Source of the DNA: DATFVA01 sp963800255
Lineage (GTDB): Bacteria; Bacteroidota; Ignavibacteria; Ignavibacteriales; Ignavibacteriaceae
Length of the DNA stretch: 64,000 bases
Assembly: GCA_963800255.1 (NCBI GenBank)
Contig: CAWDAK010000008.1
Span: 372,001 to 436,000, forward strand
Direction: 5' to 3'
Position 1 is the first letter of the stretch. Each line of letters opens with the position of its first letter. Shown piece by piece: positions 20,201 to 28,032 of the stretch. The position numbers and the translations under genes were made by a program. The notes under the pieces were generated by a model that had not been told where the DNA came from, searched no databases, and was given only the letters and a program-made list of their open reading frames with translations.

Positions 20201-20545
20201 ATGAGGAAACTGTTTTGGAACCTGCCTTTCAGCAGTACCACTTGGCCAGTTCATCTCATCATAAACCCATGCATCTATTCCGATTTCTTTTGACTTCTTA
20301 ACGGCAAATTTCACCCTTTCAAACCAGGTATCGGACAGATATCCGATTTTCTCACCGAATCTTCCATGTATAAAGAAGCCGGGTATGCCCTGCGACTTGT
20401 ATTCCTTAATCTGCCATTCCATTTCTTTTTCATCCATTTCACCATTCCAGAACCAGAAAGGAAGAATTCCCATCTCTTTAGGAGGAACTTTGAAATTTTC
20501 CCTGGTAAGGGTCTCGCCAGTAACTAATTTTTTAGAGAATGCCAT
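17282..20545 (-). CDS. Large glycoside hydrolase, GH106/alpha-L-rhamnosidase-like
   Basis: 1087 residues. The N-terminal barrel shows PPKEMGILPFWFWNGEMDEKE (20-40), GIPGFFIHGRFG (53-64), WVYDEMNWPSG (93-103) and FYTDEPAM (239-246), the pattern of GH106 and related large glycosidases. A middle domain (about 490-620; RHVAKVLMLYPINSIW, LILPPVTHIQKDTY) resembles the glutamine-amidotransferase-like fold seen in these enzymes. The C-terminal 300 residues contain jelly-roll segments (LFYRTSFNISEIP, YKLFINGNEI, GKNLVAVKL) as in galactose-binding-like domains. No signal peptide is visible, so cytoplasmic action is likely. Acidic residues in YDE and TDEP are the best catalytic candidates. Substrate could be a rhamnoside or another side chain; unproven. 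It opens the downstream catabolic operon. Confidence 0.75.
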   Translation of the reverse strand: MAFSKKLVTGETLTRENFKVPPKEMGILPFWFWNGEMDEKEMEWQIKEYKSQGIPGFFIHGRFGEKIGYLSDTWFERVKFAVKKSKEIGIDAWVYDEMNWPSGTAERQVPKQFPHLKQKYLELVPLMVDGPLFTFLEATDDRYVNTGNSRPIAAFACSDEEYRTGIKNLIDLTPNLSFNAVIPWEAPAGKWRLLYFLEKEIDYYIDALNPESTERFLELTHEKYKKAVGEDFGTIVPGFYTDEPAMHYYHIGLDNLVIPWSSQMFKIFRERRGYDLKPYLPALYTSMGEITAKIRYDFWRTLTEQYSETYYKKIHDWCESNGVLFTGHLLGEEWLRIHARCEGNIFKHLKHMHITGVDHLYPKIGTEEEPDQHVALKLASSAAHHYGSNRLLCESMGGTYWDCTLERMKWIANWEYVLGVTIFNNHGYHYSIEGERKRDWPPSQFYHHTWWKYYNRFTEYMARLGHILSGGRHVAKVLMLYPINSIWTNYTPQARNEAGDATEFAFNYLTDTLLKLHYDFDYTDEDILNEAEIKNGKIKIRDEEYSLLILPPVTHIQKDTYTSIQKFLKGGGKIIADSLLPIGLLEYDKKDSAAKIEKLFGTDPEKLLKDFSNGAKFSIKHQNTNGDVYLLNGKGMHKERKKNELKKVLNQCIVPDVTISSEDVFYLHRVKDDFDIYFFVNTTQNDLGKVNITFEKTGTPELWDANKGEMNPLHVFDIKNDRLNLTLNFAASDSHIVIINESRADNFITRTNLVVEEFDGRNFKGYYSGDDEQIYAAVKTSSGRKNLKAESRKALRPIKCGREFNFEIEGDNVLCINRWKMGVDVPDVEDKFYNPGFNDSSWQDVTMGAWEMQLPQERDKEYYPVPLFYRTSFNISEIPSSLRLLIDGFSGSSYKLFINGNEITDRGKRSSLDAEIKEVDIRPFVKKGKNLVAVKLIAERRTDGILDLLKLIGNFALSKSESEYTIIRQPEKLKIGDWTKQGYPFYSGTVKYTSEINIPEKYLQGKMFIEADCGEDILEISINESESVVVPWHPYNADISGMIRAGSNTIEIKVTNTLINILEGVQKESGLFKEPLIIHSNIYTLSL

Positions 20546-20832
20546 TTACGTCCTTCCTTATCATAAATCTTTTTGGTATAAAATTTTATCAGCCTCCGGA
20601 GGCTGCTTCATTCAATGCATTTCAAGGATTGCTTGTATCCTGAGACATAGTATTATTTTGTTGGTTATTCTGAAGGGATCAGGTTGAATGCTAATCTGGG
20701 ACTGCCGGAGGGGGATCATTCCTGCCCCAGTCAGAAGGATCAGGACCCATTTCTTAATACAGCTGAGCCCGTAAATAACTATCCTTATAATGGAGCCAGA
20801 CTTTATCCCATTATTTGCATTAAGCTGTAATT
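20546..20832 (-). other. Intergenic region with a perfect 16-bp palindrome
   Basis: No gene is seen in this 287-bp gap between the PorV-like gene and the GH106-like gene. CAGCCTCCGGAGGCTG at 20590-20605 is a perfect palindrome 45 bases before the GH106-like start and is followed in minus sense by an AT-rich stretch. It could act as a terminator for the upstream unit or as an operator or leader hairpin for the catabolic operon. A second weak stem (GACTG/CAGTC, 20699-20736) was also noted. Confidence 0.4.
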
Positions 20833-21837
20833 CTAAAAACCTAAGCTGACTGTGAATCTATGCGGTGACTCAAGAAAATCGTAATTAACATATGCGTAAT
20901 CGAAATTGAACCTGAACCCTTCAATTGAATAATCGACACCGGCACCGAAACTAAGATTTCCTTCATCATAATTGAATTTATATCCACCCCTTAGAGAAAA
21001 TATATTGAAAACTTTATATTCAAGACCTATATGTAGTCTTTCTTTATAATCGTTACTGTGAATAGCATCGACGTTGAATGTAAGTTTATGCTGGTCAGGC
21101 TCTCCTCCCAGGAACAAATCCTCCCCGCCCATTAAATCCATCGAAACACCTATACGGTATACCAGGGGTATTTCATACGTCTGCTGTTCCTCTTCCCTGG
21201 TATGCAAAAACCTGGCTTGTGTTGAAAAATTCTGGGCACTCATAGCTATTCTGATTCCACGCCATCCGGTGTCATAAAAACTTCCAACATCAAATCCCCA
21301 TAATGAAGAGGAATAGACATGAAGTTTTTCTTCTATGTATTTAACATTGACACCGACAGATAATTTATCCGTAAAACGGCGTGCGATGCCGAACCCGATC
21401 ATTACATCACCGCCTGTAAAAAAGGAACCTGTTCTCGTATCAATGCTTCCGGAACCGCTGGTAACAAGAGCCTCCGGTATATCGCCGTAATCAAGAGATA
21501 CGTAATTGAAAGCAAAAGCAGCAACCCCGTCAAGGTTATAGCCAACTGCTCCAGACAGAACATTAAGATCAGCAATCCATTTATTATAGTTGAAAGCAGC
21601 CTGTGCTCCATTGATACCGGTAATGGCAGCCGGGTTCCAGAAGATAGCATTTATATCCTGAACGCCGGCAATTGAAGCTTCACCCAGAGCAACCTGCCTT
21701 GATCCATTGCCTATTTTAAGAAACTGCATTGATGTTCTGCCGGCTTTATTGAATTGTCCGTAGCTTAACTGAACAATCCCGATAATAAGCACAAGTAATA
21801 ATAGTGTAAATTTTTTCACGTTAAAATCCTCCGACAA
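20833..21837 (-). CDS. PorV/PorQ-like outer-membrane protein
   Basis: 334 residues. A signal peptide (FTLLLLVLIIGIVQLSYG) is followed by RTSMQFLKIGNGSRQVALGEASIAGVQDINAIFWNPAAI, the typical opening of the PorV/PorQ family of FadL-like barrels, and the chain ends in an aromatic beta strand, FTVSLGF. PorV is a shuttle/attachment component of type IX secretion; many genomes of this lineage have several paralogs placed next to TonB receptors. Here it follows a TonB receptor and an exported protein, so it may anchor or assist the surface product of that unit. Alternating hydrophobic strands run along the whole length. Start could also be the internal Met upstream of the hydrophobic core; the listed one is eight residues longer than a minimal signal. 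Confidence 0.8.
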   Translation of the reverse strand: MSEDFNVKKFTLLLLVLIIGIVQLSYGQFNKAGRTSMQFLKIGNGSRQVALGEASIAGVQDINAIFWNPAAITGINGAQAAFNYNKWIADLNVLSGAVGYNLDGVAAFAFNYVSLDYGDIPEALVTSGSGSIDTRTGSFFTGGDVMIGFGIARRFTDKLSVGVNVKYIEEKLHVYSSSLWGFDVGSFYDTGWRGIRIAMSAQNFSTQARFLHTREEEQQTYEIPLVYRIGVSMDLMGGEDLFLGGEPDQHKLTFNVDAIHSNDYKERLHIGLEYKVFNIFSLRGGYKFNYDEGNLSFGAGVDYSIEGFRFNFDYAYVNYDFLESPHRFTVSLGF

Positions 21838-21850
21838 TAATCCGTAATTG

Positions 21851-24064
21851 TCAACGAATGATCATTAATTTTCCGGTCGCTTTGGAACCTATTGTTCCTT
21901 CTGTTTCAGACTGCACAACATAGATATATAAACCAGGGGCAACCAAAAGCCCCGAGTCTGAACGCTGATCCCAGGCTATACTTCCAGCCAGGTTTCCGTA
22001 CTGATCCGGCTGGTGGTTAAGTACCCGGACAAGATCACCTGAAATACTATAAATATGGATAGTAGCTTTCTCAGGCAGCTGTCTGAATTCTATTTTATAC
22101 TGAGTAGGGAAGCTATGTTCGGGATCTCCTTCGATGTAAGGGTTAGGAGCTACAAAAACATCCCAGCCTTCTTTTTGAATATCAACCGGTCCCGGCTTTG
22201 CGCTGGTCAGCGGCGTCCGGTTATAATCTCCGCTTACAAGTTCAGGCAGGTTGTCAACTACTGTTCCGTTAGCTGATGTCCATTGTTTCGGAGTGGAATT
22301 ATAAGCTTCCACATAATAATAATACTCAAAGCCGAACTGTACTGTGTAATCTTTATAGTTATATTGATTTATTTCCGAATCCCAGTATTTACTGAACTCG
22401 CTTCTGGGAATATCAGCAATCAAATCCCATATGCCTCGCTTATCAATTCCGCGGTAGACCCTGTAGCCGCTTAAATCGGTTGACCCATTGTAGAATACCT
22501 GGCCTGAGCCGTCTGTATATTGGGTTTCTTCAGCAATTTTATCCCACTGAACCGCTATAATTGCTGTATCACCACCATATGAAGAATTGATGGCTTTGCA
22601 ATCGGGTCCCGGAGGGGCGTCGGGGACATCTGCTGCAAGATCAATCCCGCCTACGTTTGCTCCAATTCCCCATTTGACTGCATTCCTTACTGCACTAACG
22701 TTACGCTGCATATCAGCAGCAAGACTATCATTCATATAATCTTCATTAAAACTTTTCAGCCAGTGATCCGGATCTCCCTTATAGACCTGGTGCAGATCAA
22801 GTGTACCTGCGACCTCAGCAAGGATGATTCTTACAGAATCACCAGGTGCTAGTGTATAGGGACCGAAAGAACTGGTATACCAGCAATATAATTTTCCGGT
22901 ATTAGATACCCGATGATCTGTTTTGATGAAATCATATAATTGGGAAAGGCTGAAAACACGCAGACCGAAACTTTCAAAGTCGACGCTCTTCCCTTCAAAT
23001 TTTTCTGCTTCATCAGAATATATGCTGAAGTGTGTAGGGTCTGCTTCATTCGGATCAGCTCCGGGAGGCGGAGTTCTGTACAAAAAGGTGAAGCCGAAAC
23101 CAGAGGGATCCTGAAGTTCAGGCGGATTACCCGGCACTTTTCTTAATTGATCCTGCCAGTTTGTCTTTAGTCCGTATTGATCCCACGGGACGGGTGCTCT
23201 TCCGCCGTTGTAATCCCTGCTGTAATAAAACAAACCCTTCTGATCCGGCTGGTCGTTTTGAACTACCCAATAATCTGTATAACCGCTTCCGGGATGCCAG
23301 CCGAAACCTCCGGCAGGGGCTACGGATGAAAGGAAATCTGAATTGTAGTGAAAATTAAGAACACCTTTTGTTGAAACCTGTATTCCACTGTGAAACACGA
23401 ACCAGACCTCGTTAAGCGTCTGATCATAATGCATTACCTTGCCGGCGGCAGGTATTGCCAGTTCACCGGTATTCTTAAAAACATAATCGTAGATAATAAA
23501 ATCATTATAACCCGGGTAACTCCACTGCATTGATCTCTGCTTTACAGTGATCCCGGTAGCAGTCGGGAATTCAACATAATTAATTTCCTCAGGCAGCTGG
23601 GGATTGAAACCCGGTTCATTGGAATAATTTTCGGTTCTCTTAAAAGGCATTATATCACCGGTGACTACACCATAATCATCAGTTAAGGTTGCAAGAGATG
23701 AATGATAAAGAAGAAAATCCTTCTGCTGAGGCGTAAATCCGGGAGGGACTAAAGTTGTAGCATCTTTTGCTAATATCCAGGGACCTGATCTGAAATTATG
23801 AAAGTTGGCATCTGTGATAAATCCGTTTGCCAGTTCTTCATCATTTGGATATGTGAACCCTGCGAAACCGGGAAAGAAACCTATACCGGTAACTTCAGTA
23901 TAATCCCAGGCGCCCGGATCACCAATAAATCCGAAGTTATATAAAGTTTCCCAAAGTTTGCCCCTGGTATGCGTCGTTGAATTCTGCTGAGCTTCTATTG
24001 AAACAGTCGCAATCAATACAACGGCTGACACAGTTAGGAATGCTCTGAATATATTTCTTTTCAT
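21851..24064 (-). CDS. Large exported protein with FlgD-like C-terminal domain, TonB-receptor partner
   Basis: About 737 residues from the preferred start at 24064 (MKRNIFRAFLTVSAVVLIATVSIEAQ, a clean signal peptide cut after EAQ); a longer form from 24109 would overlap the TonB receptor gene and spoil the signal. The middle has WDxIAEET and YRVYRGIDKRGIW/VEAYNSTPKQW, reminiscent of fibronectin type III-like strands. The C-terminal part, IEFRQLPEKATIHIYSISG followed by GLYIYVVQ and GKLMIIR, resembles the FlgD-like/type IX tail but lacks the YPNPFNPST sequence. I do not know its function. Its place between a TonB receptor and a PorV-like protein suggests a surface glycan-binding lipoprotein-like or secreted partner filling the place of SusD. 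Confidence 0.7.
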   Translation of the reverse strand: MKRNIFRAFLTVSAVVLIATVSIEAQQNSTTHTRGKLWETLYNFGFIGDPGAWDYTEVTGIGFFPGFAGFTYPNDEELANGFITDANFHNFRSGPWILAKDATTLVPPGFTPQQKDFLLYHSSLATLTDDYGVVTGDIMPFKRTENYSNEPGFNPQLPEEINYVEFPTATGITVKQRSMQWSYPGYNDFIIYDYVFKNTGELAIPAAGKVMHYDQTLNEVWFVFHSGIQVSTKGVLNFHYNSDFLSSVAPAGGFGWHPGSGYTDYWVVQNDQPDQKGLFYYSRDYNGGRAPVPWDQYGLKTNWQDQLRKVPGNPPELQDPSGFGFTFLYRTPPPGADPNEADPTHFSIYSDEAEKFEGKSVDFESFGLRVFSLSQLYDFIKTDHRVSNTGKLYCWYTSSFGPYTLAPGDSVRIILAEVAGTLDLHQVYKGDPDHWLKSFNEDYMNDSLAADMQRNVSAVRNAVKWGIGANVGGIDLAADVPDAPPGPDCKAINSSYGGDTAIIAVQWDKIAEETQYTDGSGQVFYNGSTDLSGYRVYRGIDKRGIWDLIADIPRSEFSKYWDSEINQYNYKDYTVQFGFEYYYYVEAYNSTPKQWTSANGTVVDNLPELVSGDYNRTPLTSAKPGPVDIQKEGWDVFVAPNPYIEGDPEHSFPTQYKIEFRQLPEKATIHIYSISGDLVRVLNHQPDQYGNLAGSIAWDQRSDSGLLVAPGLYIYVVQSETEGTIGSKATGKLMIIR

Positions 24065-24086
24065 AATTTTACTCTTCTTAAAAATT

Positions 24087-26957
24087 TCAATAACTGAATG
24101 ACACGCCAAATGTTATCTGTCTCGGCAGATTTCTATACATCAGCATATCCGGAAAAGGTGATCCATCTAATTGTTTTGAAGGGAAGACAGAGTAACCCGA
24201 ATTTACAAAATTGACCCTATCCTCGGGAGAAGCAGATTTCACTATATCAAGATTCGTCCAGGTATCATTAAATGCATTCCGTACTTCAACAAAGAACGCC
24301 GGACGAATAAATCCAAGATCTACTTCTTTTCTTATTCTTATATCAGCATTTTTATCTGCATACCTTTCATATTGAGTACCCGCTTCAGAAAATACGTCAC
24401 TGGCAATATTTTTATTCGGATAATATATCTGGTAATCTATTGAAAGCTGGATATCTTTAAATACTCCTCCGAGATATTCGAAATCAGAAGGTGTTGCAAA
24501 GGTTAGTCCAAACTTAAGTTTAGGTTCATCATATACTATCTGGTCGCCTATAAATGTAGTCTGACCTACCTGTATATCTGATCCCGGGGGTATTATAGTT
24601 GTAGGATCACCGGAACGGCCGTTTATACCGCTGGTAAAAGTATAGTTGAGATAACCTCCCCAATAATTTGTTAATGGTTTCCGGACAGAAATCTCAACGC
24701 CTTTCGAATCACCATAGTCGCCGTTACCGGAGGTTTTATACTGACCGCGGTCATATGTATAGACAGTAATGGTTCTAACCGTCTGAGTTATATCTTTGTA
24801 ATAAGCGGTAACATCGAACACAATACCTGAAATATTGTGTTCAATACCAAGTTCATATTCAACTGTTTTACGAGGCTTTAGATCTCTATTTCCCAGGTTA
24901 AATACTGTAGGAGTACCTGTTTCAGGGTCAGTTATGTATGTATTAAGTATGCCCGAAACATAAGAACCTTCTCCATAATCGCCGAAATTTGCCCTCTGAA
25001 AGAAGTGACCATACGAAAAATGCAGGACTGTATTTTCGGAGATTGGATGAGAAATACCAATCCTGGGTGAAAGCTGACTAAAAGTTGAAGTTGGTTCAGT
25101 CTGAGGATTCGGGGCAGTACTGTCACGCTGAGCTGTAATAATACCGAAAGGATCAAAAGGATCCAGGTATTTTTTATCGTTGGGATTATAAAAATCAAAC
25201 CTCAGACCGGCGTTAACAACAAGGCCCTCAAACTCAAGTTTTGTTTGAGCGTAAACATTCCCTTCATAAGGGTGATATATACTATTTTCAATTGCCCTGT
25301 TTGATTTTGCCTCCTGGAACCGGTTAAGAATATAATACTCCAGATCGCCGCCTGCTTTAATTTGCGTCCTGGAACTTAACTGAGAGGTAATATCTCCTGA
25401 CAATGTATAATTAGTATTTTTATCCTGTCCCCTGTAATAATAACCCGAAGTATGAAGCCCTATCAGATCACTGTTTCCTCCGGGTATGTCATTTCCTAAA
25501 GAATCAACTCCCCTCAGAATATCATGCTCGGGTACACCGGTGTCCCAGCCGGGGGCGTCACCGGGAAAGGTTGACTGTGAAGTATAGTCGAATACTCTGC
25601 TGAACTGAAGGACGTAAAATGTACTCTGACCCAGTACATGAGTAAATTGAAGGGTTTGTCCGTTATTGCTGTTTTCAGGATATCCTGCAAAATCATAGTA
25701 AGCATATTTACTTGCAAGTCCGTAACTTGAGATGAAGGCGGAATTCATATACTCCATACCATCATTGGTATTTTCTTCACCATAAAAACCTGAAGCCATA
25801 AATTTCATTTGTGAACTCAGATTAAAAGTAAGCTTTGCGGTACCATCCAGCCAGGTTCCCCTGTTCCTGTAACTATTCCCTGTAACGGGAGGAACGTTCC
25901 TGTATTTACCAGTAACGAAGAAAAATAGATCCTTTAAAGGAGTCGGACCGCCCAGTGAAACTTCTGTCTGATAACCGGATTCGTTTGTGTAATCATTAAG
26001 AGGCTGATGAGTATTCATATAGTGGGCATAAGCCTGTTCGGGACTGAACTGACTTGCAGGATCATTTCCGGCAGTTCCATTAAGATCTACCCACTGATCA
26101 GGATGGTCAATCCACCACTGCAGGTGCCGGGCATGTGAATTTTCCCAGTACATCGGCGATGAATAATCATAAAACGCAGTTCCCCAGTGAGGTTTATGTG
26201 CCGGTATATACCTCATCTCAGCGTAACCGCTGAATTTGTTAGAACCTTCCTTTGTAACGATATTAAAAACTCCTGACTGAGCCTGACCGTACTCTGCGTT
26301 GAAGGCACCGGTTATAATTTCGAGTTCCTGGATTGATGAAAGGTTAACATTTGTATACGGTTGATAATTAAGAGGATTGCTTGCACGCATACCATCTATT
26401 AAAAAAGCAACCTGATCCAGTGATCCTCTCCTTACAGTCAATTCCCCATTTGCATTTACATCTATTCCCGGCAGAGTGCTAAGTACTTCTGTCAGCTGCG
26501 TTGTTGGTCTTACTGCAATTTCCTTGGAAGTGACATAATGCCTGGACGATGTAAGATCTTTTTCAACAAGAGGTCTTTCAGCTGTAACCACAACAGATTC
26601 ATTAAGCTCAAGAACAGTTTCCTCCATCTGAAAATCTATCTCTGTGGTATGATTGACACTTACTTCAACTCCGGTCTTAGTTATAGATTTATAACCAATA
26701 ATTGATGCTTTAACTTCGTAAGTACCCGGAGGAATATTAAGAATATAGTATTCACCGTTTACATCAGTGGCAGCTCCCATTGATTGTCCCACCAGCTGGA
26801 CATTGACACCCGGCATAGGATCGCCGGTACCTTTTTCTATTATTTTCCCGGTGATTTTCCCACCGGAAGCCGCATATACATCATGAGGCATGTTTAATAC
26901 AAAAAAGATCAGAAATACAACTGAAGCTATTTTAAAGAAAGTATCATTTGTTTTCAT
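24087..26957 (-). CDS. TonB-dependent receptor with carboxypeptidase-regulatory-like domain
   Basis: 956 residues from the preferred start at 26957 (MKTNDTFFKIASVVFLIFFVLNMPHDVYA, signal peptide); an upstream Met at 26996 gives a poorer signal. After the signal comes a CarboxypepD_reg-like domain (GKITGKIIEKGTGDPMPGVNVQL to the IIGYKS strand), then the plug (TTQLTEVLSTLPGIDVNANGELTVRRG, FLIDGMRASNP, IQELEIITGAFNAEYG) and a long barrel ending ITFGVSFSY. It imports a bulky ligand across the outer membrane with TonB energy; in this locus an oligosaccharide is likely. No SusD homolog is adjacent. The 3-prime end is followed directly by the exported protein and PorV-like genes, which form one unit with it. 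Confidence 0.9.
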   Translation of the reverse strand: MKTNDTFFKIASVVFLIFFVLNMPHDVYAASGGKITGKIIEKGTGDPMPGVNVQLVGQSMGAATDVNGEYYILNIPPGTYEVKASIIGYKSITKTGVEVSVNHTTEIDFQMEETVLELNESVVVTAERPLVEKDLTSSRHYVTSKEIAVRPTTQLTEVLSTLPGIDVNANGELTVRRGSLDQVAFLIDGMRASNPLNYQPYTNVNLSSIQELEIITGAFNAEYGQAQSGVFNIVTKEGSNKFSGYAEMRYIPAHKPHWGTAFYDYSSPMYWENSHARHLQWWIDHPDQWVDLNGTAGNDPASQFSPEQAYAHYMNTHQPLNDYTNESGYQTEVSLGGPTPLKDLFFFVTGKYRNVPPVTGNSYRNRGTWLDGTAKLTFNLSSQMKFMASGFYGEENTNDGMEYMNSAFISSYGLASKYAYYDFAGYPENSNNGQTLQFTHVLGQSTFYVLQFSRVFDYTSQSTFPGDAPGWDTGVPEHDILRGVDSLGNDIPGGNSDLIGLHTSGYYYRGQDKNTNYTLSGDITSQLSSRTQIKAGGDLEYYILNRFQEAKSNRAIENSIYHPYEGNVYAQTKLEFEGLVVNAGLRFDFYNPNDKKYLDPFDPFGIITAQRDSTAPNPQTEPTSTFSQLSPRIGISHPISENTVLHFSYGHFFQRANFGDYGEGSYVSGILNTYITDPETGTPTVFNLGNRDLKPRKTVEYELGIEHNISGIVFDVTAYYKDITQTVRTITVYTYDRGQYKTSGNGDYGDSKGVEISVRKPLTNYWGGYLNYTFTSGINGRSGDPTTIIPPGSDIQVGQTTFIGDQIVYDEPKLKFGLTFATPSDFEYLGGVFKDIQLSIDYQIYYPNKNIASDVFSEAGTQYERYADKNADIRIRKEVDLGFIRPAFFVEVRNAFNDTWTNLDIVKSASPEDRVNFVNSGYSVFPSKQLDGSPFPDMLMYRNLPRQITFGVSFSY

Positions 26958-26998
26958 AAGTCTACCTATGTTCAATTGACCGGAATACGTCAGCATTA

Positions 26999-27952
26999 TT
27001 AGTTCATTACTATTACTGATTTGACAAACCCGGCAGGTTTTGTCAGGGCAGCATTGAAGGCTGCTTCAATGTCTTTCAATTCAAATTGGTGGGTTATTAG
27101 TTTGTTCATTTTTATTTTGCCGGCATTCAGTAAATCCATACCGACCCTGGTTCCATTTAGTATTGTTCCAATATCGCGAAAATGTGCGTTGATTATATTA
27201 AATGCCATCCAGTTCCAGTAACCCAGATCATTTATTTTTCTTTCCCCGGGATGATATCCGAAAATAACAAGCTTTCCTTCCATCCTGCAGATTTGAGGGG
27301 CAAGGTCTAGAGTTGCCTGAACTCCGCCTACTTCAAAACTTATATCAACTCCCTTTCCATCTGTCATCTTTTTCACCTTAACCGCGGCATCCTCTTTTGC
27401 AGAATTGATAACTTCATCGGCACCAAGTTCTTTTGCAAGGTCGAGCATTTCCTCCCTGATATCAATTGCGATAATTTTTGAGGCGCCTCTTAGTTTTAAT
27501 TCCTGGAGAAGTATGAGCCCCATAAAACCAGTACCGACAAGAGCAATAGTATCGTTCATCTGGACATTAGTTCTGATGACACCATTGGTGGTACAGGCTA
27601 TAGGCTCAGCCATTGCTTCTATAAAAGTTATGTTATCATTTATTTTGAAAACCATTTCCCGGTCTACAGCTATTTCTTCGGCATAACCTTTACCGTCAGC
27701 CCATGCAGCAACCCTGTCTCCTTCTTTTAAATCTTTTACGGATGATCCCGTTCTTATTACTTCACCCGCTACTTCGTGCCCTATAAATCTCGGGTACTCG
27801 AGTCCGCTTATTTTCTTATCCCACTGATGAATTTCAGAATGACAGACGCCGCATGCTCTGATTTTTAATAAGACTTCGTTTTCTTTAATACCGGGAGTAG
27901 AACGGTCCTCAATTTTCCAATCGTGAGGTCCGTATAGTACAGCAGCTTTCAT
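26999..27952 (-). CDS. Zinc-type medium-chain alcohol/sorbitol dehydrogenase
   Basis: 317 residues from the preferred start MKAAVLYGPHDWKIED at 27952; the longer form from 28003 adds a basic leader that overlaps a terminator hairpin and is unlikely. Catalytic zinc ligands are Cys37 (CGVCHSE), His59 and Glu60 (GHEVAG). The dinucleotide fold shows VGTGFMGLILLQELKLRGA. The structural-zinc loop with four cysteines found in many relatives is missing: after GDRVAAWADG the chain goes straight to YAEEIAVD. It probably oxidises a sugar alcohol or a sugar in the catabolic route. It sits between the CBM9-like gene and the TonB receptor gene. Confidence 0.87.
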   Translation of the reverse strand: MKAAVLYGPHDWKIEDRSTPGIKENEVLLKIRACGVCHSEIHQWDKKISGLEYPRFIGHEVAGEVIRTGSSVKDLKEGDRVAAWADGKGYAEEIAVDREMVFKINDNITFIEAMAEPIACTTNGVIRTNVQMNDTIALVGTGFMGLILLQELKLRGASKIIAIDIREEMLDLAKELGADEVINSAKEDAAVKVKKMTDGKGVDISFEVGGVQATLDLAPQICRMEGKLVIFGYHPGERKINDLGYWNWMAFNIINAHFRDIGTILNGTRVGMDLLNAGKIKMNKLITHQFELKDIEAAFNAALTKPAGFVKSVIVMN

Positions 27953-27977
27953 AAAAATTTTTTCCGTTTGAATAAAT

Positions 27978-28005
27978 CTATGCGGCAGATTCCTCCGCCG
28001 CATAG
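27978..28005 (-). terminator. Hairpin downstream of the CBM9-like gene
   Basis: CTATGCGGC at 27978-27986 and GCCGCATAG at 27997-28005 form a perfect 9-bp stem with a 10-base loop. In minus sense it is followed by GATTTATTC, only moderately T-rich. It lies 28 bases after the stop of the CBM9-like gene and 25 bases before the dehydrogenase start, so it probably ends or attenuates the upstream unit. Confidence 0.55.
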
Positions 28006-28032
28006 GAACTACAGGTTATTTTACTTAAGTGG

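Noticed and set aside
24065..24109. Upstream start of the exported partner protein at 24109
   Set aside because: It overlaps the TonB receptor gene and puts a polar leader before a clean signal peptide; 24064 is better.
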